NCBI GenBank assembly: GCA_964515195.1
Contig: CAZETK010000014.1
Coordinates: 1-57,680 of the forward strand
Origin: Ga0074139 sp964515195
GTDB taxonomy: Bacteria > Bdellovibrionota > Bdellovibrionia > Bdellovibrionales > Bdellovibrionaceae
Direction of reading: 5' to 3'
Length of the DNA stretch: 57,680 bases
A program made the position numbers and the translations under genes. Shown here in pieces: positions 1 through 8,018 of the stretch. A model generated the notes under the pieces. It saw only the letters and a program-made list of their open reading frames with translations. It was not told where the DNA came from and ran no database searches. Each line of letters begins with the position of its first letter. The first letter of the stretch is position 1.

Positions 1-137
1 TCAGCTTCTTGCGCCGCTTGCTGAGCGGCCGTTTCGGCAGGATTCCACTCATGGCTGCACTCGGGACAGATCCAAAGTAGACCATCATGATAAATATTTT
101 CTGAGTTGCACTGGGGGCAATTAGATGGATTTTCCAT
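1..137 (-). CDS. yjdM: YjdM/PhnA-like zinc-ribbon protein, 5' part only
   Basis: The first 45 codons of a gene that runs off the left edge. The translation begins MENPSNCPQCNSENIY and continues to a second pair, CPECSHEW, giving two CxxC pairs that form a zinc ribbon followed by an Ala/Gln-rich stretch. This is how the YjdM (formerly PhnA) family starts (CPKCNSEY ... CPECAHEWN). The start is ATG at 137 with AGGAG upstream. The family is widespread; an early link to phosphonate use came from its genomic position and the biochemical role is unsettled. It lies downstream of the histidine kinase on the same strand, 41 bases away. Identity is fairly safe, function is not. Only the N-terminal domain is visible. 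Confidence 0.75.
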   Translation of the reverse strand, partial: MENPSNCPQCNSENIYHDGLLWICPECSHEWNPAETAAQQAAQEA

Positions 138-178
138 TCTAGGGACTCCTGCTGTTTCGATATTCCTCTACTTAACAG

Positions 179-1660
179 TTAGACCTGTGGACCGTCACGT
201 AATTCCGTTGCGAAATTGCGAATGGTCCTGACGGGTGGAGGCGAGGGCTTTCGAATATTGGCTCCAGCGGGTCGGCGTTTTGGTAGAGAAAAGGTAAAGG
301 TGCTTCCACTGCCTGAGTGGCTGCTAACCGATATGGTACCACCGTGAGCCTCAACAATGGTTTTGGCAATGGCTAGGCCGACACCAGCACCCTGATTGGC
401 CGTCTTTCTGGCCTGCCAGAAATTATCAAACAGGTTCTCCTGTTGTTTTTCGGGGATACCAGGGCCGCTATCTTTAACAGAGATATAAACAAACTGCTGA
501 TCACTCTTGGCTTTGATAATCACTTTTTGATTTCGCGGGCTGAACTTAATGGCGTTCCCTACAAGATTTGTCAGGACCCGCTGAACACGATCACGGTCCA
601 CAAAGGCTAATGCTGGAGGATTATTATAGTTGAACTCCAAACGGATATCTTTTTTCTTCGCTATGGGTTGAAGTCGTTCTCGGGCTTCTTCGAAAATCGT
701 GTCAACTCCCAGCTGATCCAGTCGCAAGAGAAGCTCGCCTTGATCTGCCTTTGTTTGATCCAAGATATCATGCACTATGCCCTCAGTCATTTTAATCGTG
801 CTTTTAATAATCTCCGCCCCATCCTTTATGGTTTCTGGATCGCTCGTTTGCTCAATGATGGAAGCCGCCTGTTGAAGGTAGCTCAAAGGCTCTTTTAAAT
901 CTTGGGAAATGGCGGCCATGACTTCATCCCGGCTTGTAGCTGCCCTTCGAGCCTCTTCATAAAGCCTTGCCCGATCAGCCAGATGCCGTTTTCTTTCGCG
1001 CAACATACGAACAACAAGTAAAGAGACACTTAAAAATAAAGTTCCTGTTAAAATTGAAAGCCACATCATTCCGCGAGGAATCTGCCCCTCGATCCATGAT
1101 GCTGTTTCATCAGCCTGTACCCGGGCTTTATCAAACTCGGCCATGTGGAGGGCTCCCATTTCCGATAAAGCTTTATTGATGTTTTCGCGGATGGGATTCA
1201 CCTTGGATTGGTAATACTGGCCTACAATTCGAGTTTCAGTTTGCTTTGCTCGAAACTCCAGGCCTTGCCGGAAATGCTCCTCTTCTTTTTCAATTTCAGA
1301 TCTTATGCTCTGTACGAGTTCAGGAATTTGAGGTAAGGTGTGGGCTTTTTCAAAACTCGCAAGGGCTGTCAAAAAAATCTCTCGGTTTTCTTTGTGTTCA
1401 TTATAGAACCGGGCTGATCCCAATAGAAAGTAGGCACGGCCGGTAGCCAAGATTTCGTTTGTGATCGTGCGGATTTTTTCAACTTCCACAAGGGCCTGAG
1501 TATCCACTTTCGTGACAAGGGGACTATCGACTATGTTATGCCGCAGGTTGAGCGCGTAGCCCCAGCCTACTAGTTGAACACCGACAAACATCAGTGTCAG
1601 AATGGCTAAAGTTTTTTGCTCGAATTGCCAACGCTGTGATTTCTTCGGATTTTTTTCCAT
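179..1660 (-). CDS. Membrane sensor histidine kinase, phospho-acceptor His replaced by Gln
   Basis: A 493-residue inner-membrane signalling protein. TM1 lies at about residues 15-37, a helical extracytoplasmic sensor of about 155 residues follows (CHASE3/four-helix-like in length and charge), and TM2 is near 196-217. The cytoplasmic part has a HisKA-like dimerisation helix (AISQDLKEPLSYL) and a HATPase domain with N box NLVGNAIKFS, G1 box DSGPGIP and G2 box GVGLAIAKTIVEAHGG. The residue expected to be the phosphorylated His is Gln253 (codon CAA), while the following acidic residue and the PL are kept. ATP binding looks intact, so autophosphorylation at the usual site should be impossible. It could act as a regulatory pseudokinase or partner of another kinase. 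No response regulator gene is adjacent. Confidence 0.85.
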   Translation of the reverse strand: MEKNPKKSQRWQFEQKTLAILTLMFVGVQLVGWGYALNLRHNIVDSPLVTKVDTQALVEVEKIRTITNEILATGRAYFLLGSARFYNEHKENREIFLTALASFEKAHTLPQIPELVQSIRSEIEKEEEHFRQGLEFRAKQTETRIVGQYYQSKVNPIRENINKALSEMGALHMAEFDKARVQADETASWIEGQIPRGMMWLSILTGTLFLSVSLLVVRMLRERKRHLADRARLYEEARRAATSRDEVMAAISQDLKEPLSYLQQAASIIEQTSDPETIKDGAEIIKSTIKMTEGIVHDILDQTKADQGELLLRLDQLGVDTIFEEARERLQPIAKKKDIRLEFNYNNPPALAFVDRDRVQRVLTNLVGNAIKFSPRNQKVIIKAKSDQQFVYISVKDSGPGIPEKQQENLFDNFWQARKTANQGAGVGLAIAKTIVEAHGGTISVSSHSGSGSTFTFSLPKRRPAGANIRKPSPPPVRTIRNFATELRDGPQV

Positions 1661-1776
1661 TCATTCGGGATAACAACTGCTCGCAGATTGAGCAATAAAA
1701 ATATTGTCAGAATAAAGCTGGCTGAACTCAGATCACTACGCCGCATAAATTGAAGTTAACTCCAGAATTTTCATCG

Positions 1777-4700
1777 CTATTTCCCAAAACTCAGCTCTTT
1801 AAAATAGGTTTCGGAAGAGGATTTTGTGTCGTTGGAATCATGCTGGAGAGTGATGGCCACGATATCAAAGTTTCGGATATCTTTATCCGGAAATGCACGC
1901 ACAAGATCTTCGGCTAAGTTGCGCTGATAAAGTTGCGCTTTTCCAAAATCCTCGGGATTATTCAAAAGAAGCTGCTTGGCTTCCGGCAGAACGGCAATGA
2001 TGACATTTTTATTGGAATACCAATTTTCAAAAATATCTCCGGCCCTTCGGTTTTCTCCGGGGACCGAGCCGCCGTAGTAGTAGCCGAAAAGCATGACCTT
2101 GTCATTGTCGATATCGACGATGGATCGATCACCATTGGCATGCCCATCGCGGATGGTAAACCAAATTTGAAAAGGAGAGTCATCCTTGCCGGTTTTCCCT
2201 TTTACGGGGTCTGCTCCTTCTACATCCTTAGTTATGGCAAGCTTCAAAGACATATGGGGGTATTCCAGTGGCGAAAAGCGGTAGGCCATAGTGGTCATGC
2301 GTATCGAGTTATTCACGCTTCGCAGAAGAGCCCAGTTTTTTTCTCCCTGAAAATCAGCCGTCACGTAGCCAAATTGATCATTATTATCCACGCCAACCGG
2401 TGAGCGGGATTCATAATTAAATTGATGATCCATTCTGAAGTGAACCACGTTTTTGTGAGAATACCGGATCAGAATTTCCTGCAAGTTTCCATTATCACTG
2501 ATGGGAGTTACTCTATGGCTGGCCATCAGGCCTGGTAACTTCGATACATCAAGTACAAAGTAAGGGTCATATTTGAAGGTTGAAGGGGGAAGTTGAGTTT
2601 TCACTTCATAAGTAAAAGCGGGGTCTTCAATCTTAGGAAGAACCTGCAGATTGAGTTCCCAAGTATTGCTGAACAAGATGGAGTCGTCTGATGAGCCAGG
2701 TCTCCAGTTTCTGACTTGGACCAGGCCTGGCTTTTTAAGCTGCAGGAACTGGTCTTCCCTGATGCGCTCTTTGTTAGCTGCATTAAGAATAATTTCAGAG
2801 TTCCAGTTTAGGTTGTTGTTGGTGTTGTTGATGTCCAGCTCGGCTAAAGTATTTATTAGGCCCTTCATAAAGGCCTTTTGATTAAATCGAGATGATAAAA
2901 TACCGGCCAAATGATCAACATTCAGTGTTCCCAGGTCCACCGCCGATAGACCGGATGGAAATTTTGAAGAGGAAACGGTTACGACGCCGTCATTGTCTTC
3001 GTTAAACTGTCCAATAAGCTTGGTGGCTTTCATGAATATATGCGAGTTTTCAGGCGCACTTTCAAATGTGACTGAGAAGTACCTCGTTAAACCTATTAAC
3101 CCGCGTTCATTTCGGCGCCAGAAAGCATCCATGGCCGTAGGTGTGATGGACTTTGCCGCCGAAGCCTCTTTACATTTTTTGGGTAGGGAGCCTTCTGTAA
3201 GTGAGTCGACTAAATCAAATGGCAAGCTTGTTGTATTCAAAATACTGGATCCATGCAGAGGAGCTGCGACGGTGACAAGCCCCTTAACGTAAGTAGAAAC
3301 AAATCTGGGGTTTTTTGTAAAAGCATAGAGTGTATCGATCGCACCTTTAGAATAACTTATAAAAAGGTATCGTGGGTCTTTATGGCCTCTCTGCCGACGG
3401 GACTTGAGGTCGTTTGACAAGAAATTCAAGATGATGTCACCATTTATCTGACTATCGCAAGAACTTTCAACAGGTGGTTGAATAACTCTCAATCCGAGGT
3501 CATCGGTTAAGGCGTTCAAACCTAGGCTGAATATTTCCCTGTCAAAGATACTGTTATAGATTCCCGGAACATAAACGATCGTCAGCTCATCAATTTTTTG
3601 ATTATAGATTTTAGTCAAAATGGTCGGATAAATTCGGTCCTCTATATCGGACTCTTTAAGAGCTTCCTTAAAAAGCATCTGAGCGGTGGTTAGTTGTGGG
3701 TATGATTTTAGTTTTCCTGTCAATGACGTATAAGATTTAATATAGGCGGGTTTGTTTTCCACCCAATGCCTTGCAAAACGAAGATCACGGGTTTCTTGAA
3801 GAAAGGGTTTTTCCTGTACAACTAAGGAATTTTCAAGAAGATAGGGCATTTGATACATCTTCATGACAGCTCGTTTGCCAGGTAAGATATACTGCTTGAA
3901 CTTTGTAAAAAAACTTTCTTGTGCAGGTTCAGGATTTTGATCAACTGTCAAATTCGCCAATTTGTGACTTTTTAATGAGCCGACTTTGTCCTTTATTTCC
4001 GACATCCGTGGATCGTCCATCACTGTTTCAAGAGAGTCACTTGTTAAAACCACATCGGTCATGATGCCGATATCTTCTGGAGAAAGCATAGTGGTGACAT
4101 CGAATTTCGACATATCAAAATTCAGCGGTGAAAAAGCGACGCCTGTGGAATCTTTAAAGGGGTTAAACTTAAATGCTTCCATGAAACTTTTCATCTCATC
4201 TACCTGAAAGTAGGGCCTAGTATCAGCGATGAACTTTGATAGGTGGCGGAAAACTCGCTTTTGGTTGAAGTCTCGTGCGTGGGTTTCAATTCCCTGGGGT
4301 GCGCTTTTTAAAACTTTGTTCAAGGAGGCTTGGCCTGAGATTCTATGCTGGGCCAAGGAATCCGCAAATAGTTCCTCCACATTGATTCCAAGGAACGGAA
4401 GAAGGTCTTTGGACCTAACTTGGGCTGGAATATTTCGTTTGTTAGAGACCACTAAACCAAACGATGAGGCTCCCGTCAAAGAGCCATGAGTGCGATACAT
4501 TTTGGCAAATGAGTCTAAAGAATTCTTAATATAGTAGCCATCTTGAACTGTTAAGATCAAATCCGGAAAATCGAAGTTTCTTTCAGAGGCGGACTCAATC
4601 AACCGGTAGAGAGCATCAGGGTACGGTGTTTTGAGTGAAGCTTTGGCCGCTTGGGTGGCATCAAGGAATACCTTCTTTGATGTGTTGGAGTGATATTTCT

Positions 4701-5778
4701 CGTCCAGATGAAGCGGGTTGCCCTGTGCAGGGTGATAAGCATAGATATCTTTAATCTTATCATAAGAGATTTTGGCATGGCCGTGTGCTGATACCACAGT
4801 CATAATTGTTTCAGCACTGTTGTTGGAATTTAGATAAACAGCTAAATCAAACCATTTTTCCTTACGAAATTCTGCAATCAATTGAGTCATCATTCGACGA
4901 TCTTTCAAATAAACCGGAGCCCACGACCCCAATGCTAATAGAGGCATTGCGACATCTTTTTCGCTACGTAGTTGGTGAACAAAGTTAAGGCCGGAACGCT
5001 TGACGGTATCAGCGATCTCAATTCCGATAAGCTCACTTTCATCCTGACCTTCTGCAAAACGGCCGATATTTCCATGATCCGAAATTAAGACAATCTCAAT
5101 ATCTTGACCTTTTGACTTATACTGCGTTGAAAGCCGGCGAACTTCGGCATCCAGCGTTTTCAGCAAAGGGAAGAGACGACCTTTTTGAGTATGCGCTGTT
5201 GAATCCACGGAACCGACGTATCCGGTCAGGACCTTTTTGGGCTTTGCGGCTATCAGGTCATCGATGACGCTTTTAAATTCAAGCTTTGGAACTTCCTCAG
5301 TGGGGAAGTAAACAAGAGCCTCTACATAGGGATTGAAGAAAGCATCGAAGGCGCCTAAGTAATACTTTGGAAATGCGAGTCGTCGATAATAATCCCGTGG
5401 ATCACCCTGGATTGATTGGGTGGATTCATCAAAATAGGTCGCCTCCACAGATTTGATACGGCCCGCAGCCCCGAATAATTCGGCTGTATGGGTCACGACG
5501 GCCCAGGACAGATCCGTCATGGTCGGAAAAGGGGCCACGTGGGCACCCGGCACCTTAAACCCCTTGAAAAGTCCCTGCTTCTGAGCCTCTTGAAAGGCGT
5601 AGTAACTGAGACCATCAATGGCTAAGACAATGATAGGCTGATTTTTTGAGGGGACAACCTGGCTTTGAGATGATCTTGGGGCAGCTTGTAAGCTCTGGCT
5701 TGGCCATAATAGAGCGAGGGCAGTTAGCGTAAATAGAAAAGTAACGACTGAGGGCATTCGACTGGGGTAGATCACCAT
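1777..5778 (-). CDS. Secreted 1333-residue multidomain hydrolase (alkaline phosphatase superfamily + alpha/beta hydrolase + DUF3047-like)
   Basis: A very large exported protein with an N-terminal signal peptide ending near residue 32 (QSLQAA). Residues about 48-470 resemble the nucleotide pyrophosphatase/alkaline phosphatase superfamily: metal-binding Asp in VLAIDGLSYYAF, candidate nucleophile Thr in FPTMTDLSW, DSTAHT and SDHG as further metal ligands, and a late THGSLTG. A second region from about residue 729 looks like an alpha/beta hydrolase (VYVPGIYNSIF; nucleophile-elbow-like FISYSKGAIDTL near 807; VAAPLHGSS). The C-terminal about 295 residues end like DUF3047 domains (DIVAITLQHDSNDT). 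Residues about 480-725 are not recognised. It is probably periplasmic or surface-exposed and may cleave phosphoesters and acyl esters, an inference only. No lipobox is seen. Confidence 0.65.
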   Translation of the reverse strand: MVIYPSRMPSVVTFLFTLTALALLWPSQSLQAAPRSSQSQVVPSKNQPIIVLAIDGLSYYAFQEAQKQGLFKGFKVPGAHVAPFPTMTDLSWAVVTHTAELFGAAGRIKSVEATYFDESTQSIQGDPRDYYRRLAFPKYYLGAFDAFFNPYVEALVYFPTEEVPKLEFKSVIDDLIAAKPKKVLTGYVGSVDSTAHTQKGRLFPLLKTLDAEVRRLSTQYKSKGQDIEIVLISDHGNIGRFAEGQDESELIGIEIADTVKRSGLNFVHQLRSEKDVAMPLLALGSWAPVYLKDRRMMTQLIAEFRKEKWFDLAVYLNSNNSAETIMTVVSAHGHAKISYDKIKDIYAYHPAQGNPLHLDEKYHSNTSKKVFLDATQAAKASLKTPYPDALYRLIESASERNFDFPDLILTVQDGYYIKNSLDSFAKMYRTHGSLTGASSFGLVVSNKRNIPAQVRSKDLLPFLGINVEELFADSLAQHRISGQASLNKVLKSAPQGIETHARDFNQKRVFRHLSKFIADTRPYFQVDEMKSFMEAFKFNPFKDSTGVAFSPLNFDMSKFDVTTMLSPEDIGIMTDVVLTSDSLETVMDDPRMSEIKDKVGSLKSHKLANLTVDQNPEPAQESFFTKFKQYILPGKRAVMKMYQMPYLLENSLVVQEKPFLQETRDLRFARHWVENKPAYIKSYTSLTGKLKSYPQLTTAQMLFKEALKESDIEDRIYPTILTKIYNQKIDELTIVYVPGIYNSIFDREIFSLGLNALTDDLGLRVIQPPVESSCDSQINGDIILNFLSNDLKSRRQRGHKDPRYLFISYSKGAIDTLYAFTKNPRFVSTYVKGLVTVAAPLHGSSILNTTSLPFDLVDSLTEGSLPKKCKEASAAKSITPTAMDAFWRRNERGLIGLTRYFSVTFESAPENSHIFMKATKLIGQFNEDNDGVVTVSSSKFPSGLSAVDLGTLNVDHLAGILSSRFNQKAFMKGLINTLAELDINNTNNNLNWNSEIILNAANKERIREDQFLQLKKPGLVQVRNWRPGSSDDSILFSNTWELNLQVLPKIEDPAFTYEVKTQLPPSTFKYDPYFVLDVSKLPGLMASHRVTPISDNGNLQEILIRYSHKNVVHFRMDHQFNYESRSPVGVDNNDQFGYVTADFQGEKNWALLRSVNNSIRMTTMAYRFSPLEYPHMSLKLAITKDVEGADPVKGKTGKDDSPFQIWFTIRDGHANGDRSIVDIDNDKVMLFGYYYGGSVPGENRRAGDIFENWYSNKNVIIAVLPEAKQLLLNNPEDFGKAQLYQRNLAEDLVRAFPDKDIRNFDIVAITLQHDSNDTKSSSETYFKELSFGK

Positions 5779-6014
5779 AATAAACTAATTCTCCAAAACA
5801 GATGTGTTCATCTCATTAAGAGATAAAGCAAAATATGTGCTCATAGGACGTGTACGAATAAAATTGTAATAGAATTGGCCTTAGCCATTGCTGATGCTTT
5901 TGTTTCAATTTGATATGAGTGACAATTTTGAGTGAGGACTGACTAATAAGATCCGGAATTCTTGCTCCCAACGAAGTGTATCACTATACTTCAGCTCTCG
6001 GATATGGAGAAAGC

Positions 6015-6653
6015 ATGGCGATACTAATCAAGGTGGTCTTTACGGTTTTAGCCGTCGGCTTATGGCTTATGACTCAAAAATATTTGGGAAGCCGCAATCC
6101 TTCTAAGGGGAATAGAATTCATGACCACCTTCATATTCTAACTAAAAACATAAATGATTATTTACATAAGTCCACGCGGGCAGCAAATGGATTGTTGATT
6201 TCAAGTTCCTTAATTGTGGATATATTGGGGATAAGTCTTTTATTACAATCCATTCTGGGGACTAGTATAAGACCTCTCGTAGCCTTAATAATTCTTTTCA
6301 CTCTTCGACAGCTAAATCAGGCGATTACCGTACTGCCAACCCCAGACGGAATGATTTGGAGAAACCCAGGAGTTCCTTCTTTGTTCGTTACCTATGGAGT
6401 TTCCAATGATCTTTTTTTCTCTGGGCACACGGCCCTGGCTGTTCTTGGAGCTTTGGAAATGGTGAGTTGGGGCGGAGAAGTTTTTGTAATGCTCGGAATT
6501 ATGGTTGTTGTCTTCGAAGTCATGACAGTCATTGTACTGCGAGCTCATTGGACCATGGATGTGTTTACGGGCGTTATAACGGCTCTGTGGGTGCATGATC
6601 TTTCGGTAAAAATCTCCCCTTACCTGGACAGGTTTGTTGCCACTTTAGGTTGA
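6015..6653 (+). CDS. PAP2-type (sphingomyelin-synthase-like) membrane phosphatase/transferase
   Basis: A 212-residue polytopic membrane protein. I start it at ATG 6015 because GGAGA sits at 6006-6010; an in-frame GTG at 5976 would add 13 residues but has no good ribosome site. After four or so hydrophobic segments come NDLFFSGHTALAVL and, 50 residues on, LRAHWTMDVFTG. These correspond to the SGH and H-x-x-x-D motifs of the PAP2 superfamily, in the spacing of the PAP2_C subgroup that includes sphingomyelin synthases. Known members dephosphorylate lipid phosphates or transfer phospho-head-groups at the membrane. The substrate is unknown here. Its 3' end overlaps the convergent hydrolase gene by 34 bases. 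Confidence 0.7.
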   Translation: MAILIKVVFTVLAVGLWLMTQKYLGSRNPSKGNRIHDHLHILTKNINDYLHKSTRAANGLLISSSLIVDILGISLLLQSILGTSIRPLVALIILFTLRQLNQAITVLPTPDGMIWRNPGVPSLFVTYGVSNDLFFSGHTALAVLGALEMVSWGGEVFVMLGIMVVVFEVMTVIVLRAHWTMDVFTGVITALWVHDLSVKISPYLDRFVATLG

Positions 6654-7405
6654 ATCGTCGCAACGGAAGAATTTAGGAAGCGTTGAACTTGATCAAGTAC
6701 CCATTGCGGGTCTTGTAAGGTTAAATCATGGCCGGCAGTGGGATGGTAAATGGTAGAGGCATTCCAATATTGAGCCATTTTGCGGGAACAGTCGGGGTGA
6801 ACCACTTTGTCCTGTCGGGAAGATAAAATCAAAACTGGTACAGGTGGGGGTTGTTTTCGCGAAATTTGAGAGGCCACAACGATTTGTCGGAAAAAATTAA
6901 TCGATTTGACAGGATATTGCCTCCCGCGAAGGCCCCAAGTCTCGACGAGCTCGGATAATCGCTCTTCAGGAAGGCCTGAGGTCGTCAGGTTGAGGATGAT
7001 TTTTTCCCTTTCTTTCAAGTCTTTTGTCATGGCGGATTTTAATATTCGAGCTAGGGAATAAGGGGTTATCCGCTTGTAAAAAGCAGAAAATCTTAAACTA
7101 CAATTGATCAAGATCAAAGCTTCTACTTCTTCGGGATGTCGATACGCCCACTCTAAGGAAAGCATTCCGCCCAAGGAGAAACCAAAAAGAATTTTTTTAC
7201 TGGTGCTCTGGACCTGATCACGAAGAGCCGTAATATTTTTGTGAAGACTTAAGGGCGTTAAGTGCTGATTCAGAGGGCCATTTCCTAATATGTCGGGAGT
7301 ATAAATTCGATCATGGGGAAAACAAGATTTCATTTGCGGAAGAAAATCCGACCAATGAAATGATTCGCTCATGATTCCCCGAATTAAGACCCATTGTTTG
7401 TTCAT
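6620..7405 (-). CDS. Alpha/beta hydrolase (BioH/MenH-like fold)
   Basis: A 261-residue cytoplasmic hydrolase starting MNKQWVLIRG. It has the nucleophile elbow GFSLGG, a candidate acid Asp in SSRQDKVV and the catalytic His in AGHDLTLQDP, the order of the alpha/beta hydrolase triad. The open frame continues 53 codons upstream, but that stretch runs through the tRNA-Leu gene, so the start is placed at ATG 7405. No strong Shine-Dalgarno sequence is visible. It follows gcvH and the tRNA on the same strand and could be a distal part of that transcript. A carboxylesterase role such as pimeloyl-ACP methyl ester hydrolysis is possible, but no biotin gene is nearby, so the substrate is left open. Confidence 0.75.
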   Translation of the reverse strand: MNKQWVLIRGIMSESFHWSDFLPQMKSCFPHDRIYTPDILGNGPLNQHLTPLSLHKNITALRDQVQSTSKKILFGFSLGGMLSLEWAYRHPEEVEALILINCSLRFSAFYKRITPYSLARILKSAMTKDLKEREKIILNLTTSGLPEERLSELVETWGLRGRQYPVKSINFFRQIVVASQISRKQPPPVPVLILSSRQDKVVHPDCSRKMAQYWNASTIYHPTAGHDLTLQDPQWVLDQVQRFLNSSVATIQPKVATNLSR

Positions 7406-7452
7406 AGAAACCGTAGAACCAGAACCGTTGGTCCAAACTGCAGTGCGTCCGG

Positions 7453-7472
7453 AAACACGGCCTGGCACCTTT
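7453..7472 (-). repeat. Dispersed 20-bp repeat, copy A
   Basis: On the minus strand this reads AAAGGTGCCAGGCC followed by GTGTTT. The same 20 bases with one change recur at 32241-32260 on the plus strand. It begins three bases after the CCA end of the tRNA-Leu. The core GGTGCCAGGC is nearly half of a palindrome, as in REP-like elements; here the second arm is lost. Confidence 0.5.
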
Positions 7473-7475
7473 ATG

Positions 7476-7560
7476 TGGTGCCCAGCGAGGGACTCGAACC
7501 CCCACGCCTCGCGGCACCAGGTTCTAAGCCTGGCGTGGCTACCAATTACACCAGCTGGGC
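7476..7560 (-). tRNA. tRNA-Leu (anticodon UAG)
   Basis: An 85-nt cloverleaf on the minus strand with encoded CCA. The acceptor stem is GCCCAGC paired with GCTGGGC, the anticodon stem CCAGG/CCTGG encloses the loop CTTAGAA with anticodon TAG, a long variable arm (TGCC-GCGA-GGCG) marks it as class II, and the T arm carries GGTTCGAGTCC. Acceptor and anticodon stems are fully paired. It reads CUA and other CUN leucine codons. It sits 27 bases after the gcvH stop and 70 bases before the hydrolase start on the same strand, so it is probably processed from a gcvT-gcvH read-through transcript. Confidence 0.95.
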
Positions 7561-7587
7561 GCACCGACGAAATTTTGTTTTAAACGA

Positions 7588-7977
7588 TTATTTATCCGCA
7601 ATCAACTTTTTATAATCAGGAGCCCGCATTAAATTTGCCAGTTCCTTCTCACTGTCCATTTCAATGCGGACTAACCAGCCCTCATTGACAGGGTCGTCAT
7701 TCAAAGCCGATGGGTTGTCCACCAAAGCGGAATTGACTTCAATCACAGTTCCAGAGACGGGGGAGTACAGATCACTGACAGCCTTCACACTTTCGACAAC
7801 TCCAAAAGTGGTGCCTTGAGTGACCTTTTGTCCTTCTTCAGGGAGATCGACGTATACGACCTCACCCAATTGATTTTGTGCAAATTCAGTAATACCCACT
7901 GTGACGATATTTTCATCCACCTGAGCCCACTCGTGTTCTTTTGTATAATAATAATCTTCAGGAATATGGAAACCCAT
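7588..7977 (-). CDS. gcvH: Glycine cleavage system H protein
   Basis: A 129-residue lipoyl carrier that shuttles the aminomethyl group between the P, T and L proteins of the glycine cleavage complex in the cytoplasm. The family signature is complete: YTKEHEW near the N terminus, GITEFAQNQLGEVVYVDLP, and the lipoylation site Lys in GVVESVKAVSDLYSP, followed by NDDPVNEGWL. Length is typical. ATG 7977 has AGGAG upstream. It lies 41 bases after gcvT on the same strand and is surely co-transcribed with it. No lipoate ligase or lipoamide dehydrogenase gene lies in the window. Confidence 0.97.
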   Translation of the reverse strand: MGFHIPEDYYYTKEHEWAQVDENIVTVGITEFAQNQLGEVVYVDLPEEGQKVTQGTTFGVVESVKAVSDLYSPVSGTVIEVNSALVDNPSALNDDPVNEGWLVRIEMDSEKELANLMRAPDYKKLIADK

Positions 7978-8018
7978 CTCTCAGCTCCTCGGTTTAGTAG
8001 GAAAAACTCAAGCCCATG

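Noticed and set aside
7406..7564. N-terminal extension of the alpha/beta hydrolase frame
   Set aside because: The 53 extra codons run through the tRNA-Leu gene; the protein-like reading is by chance.
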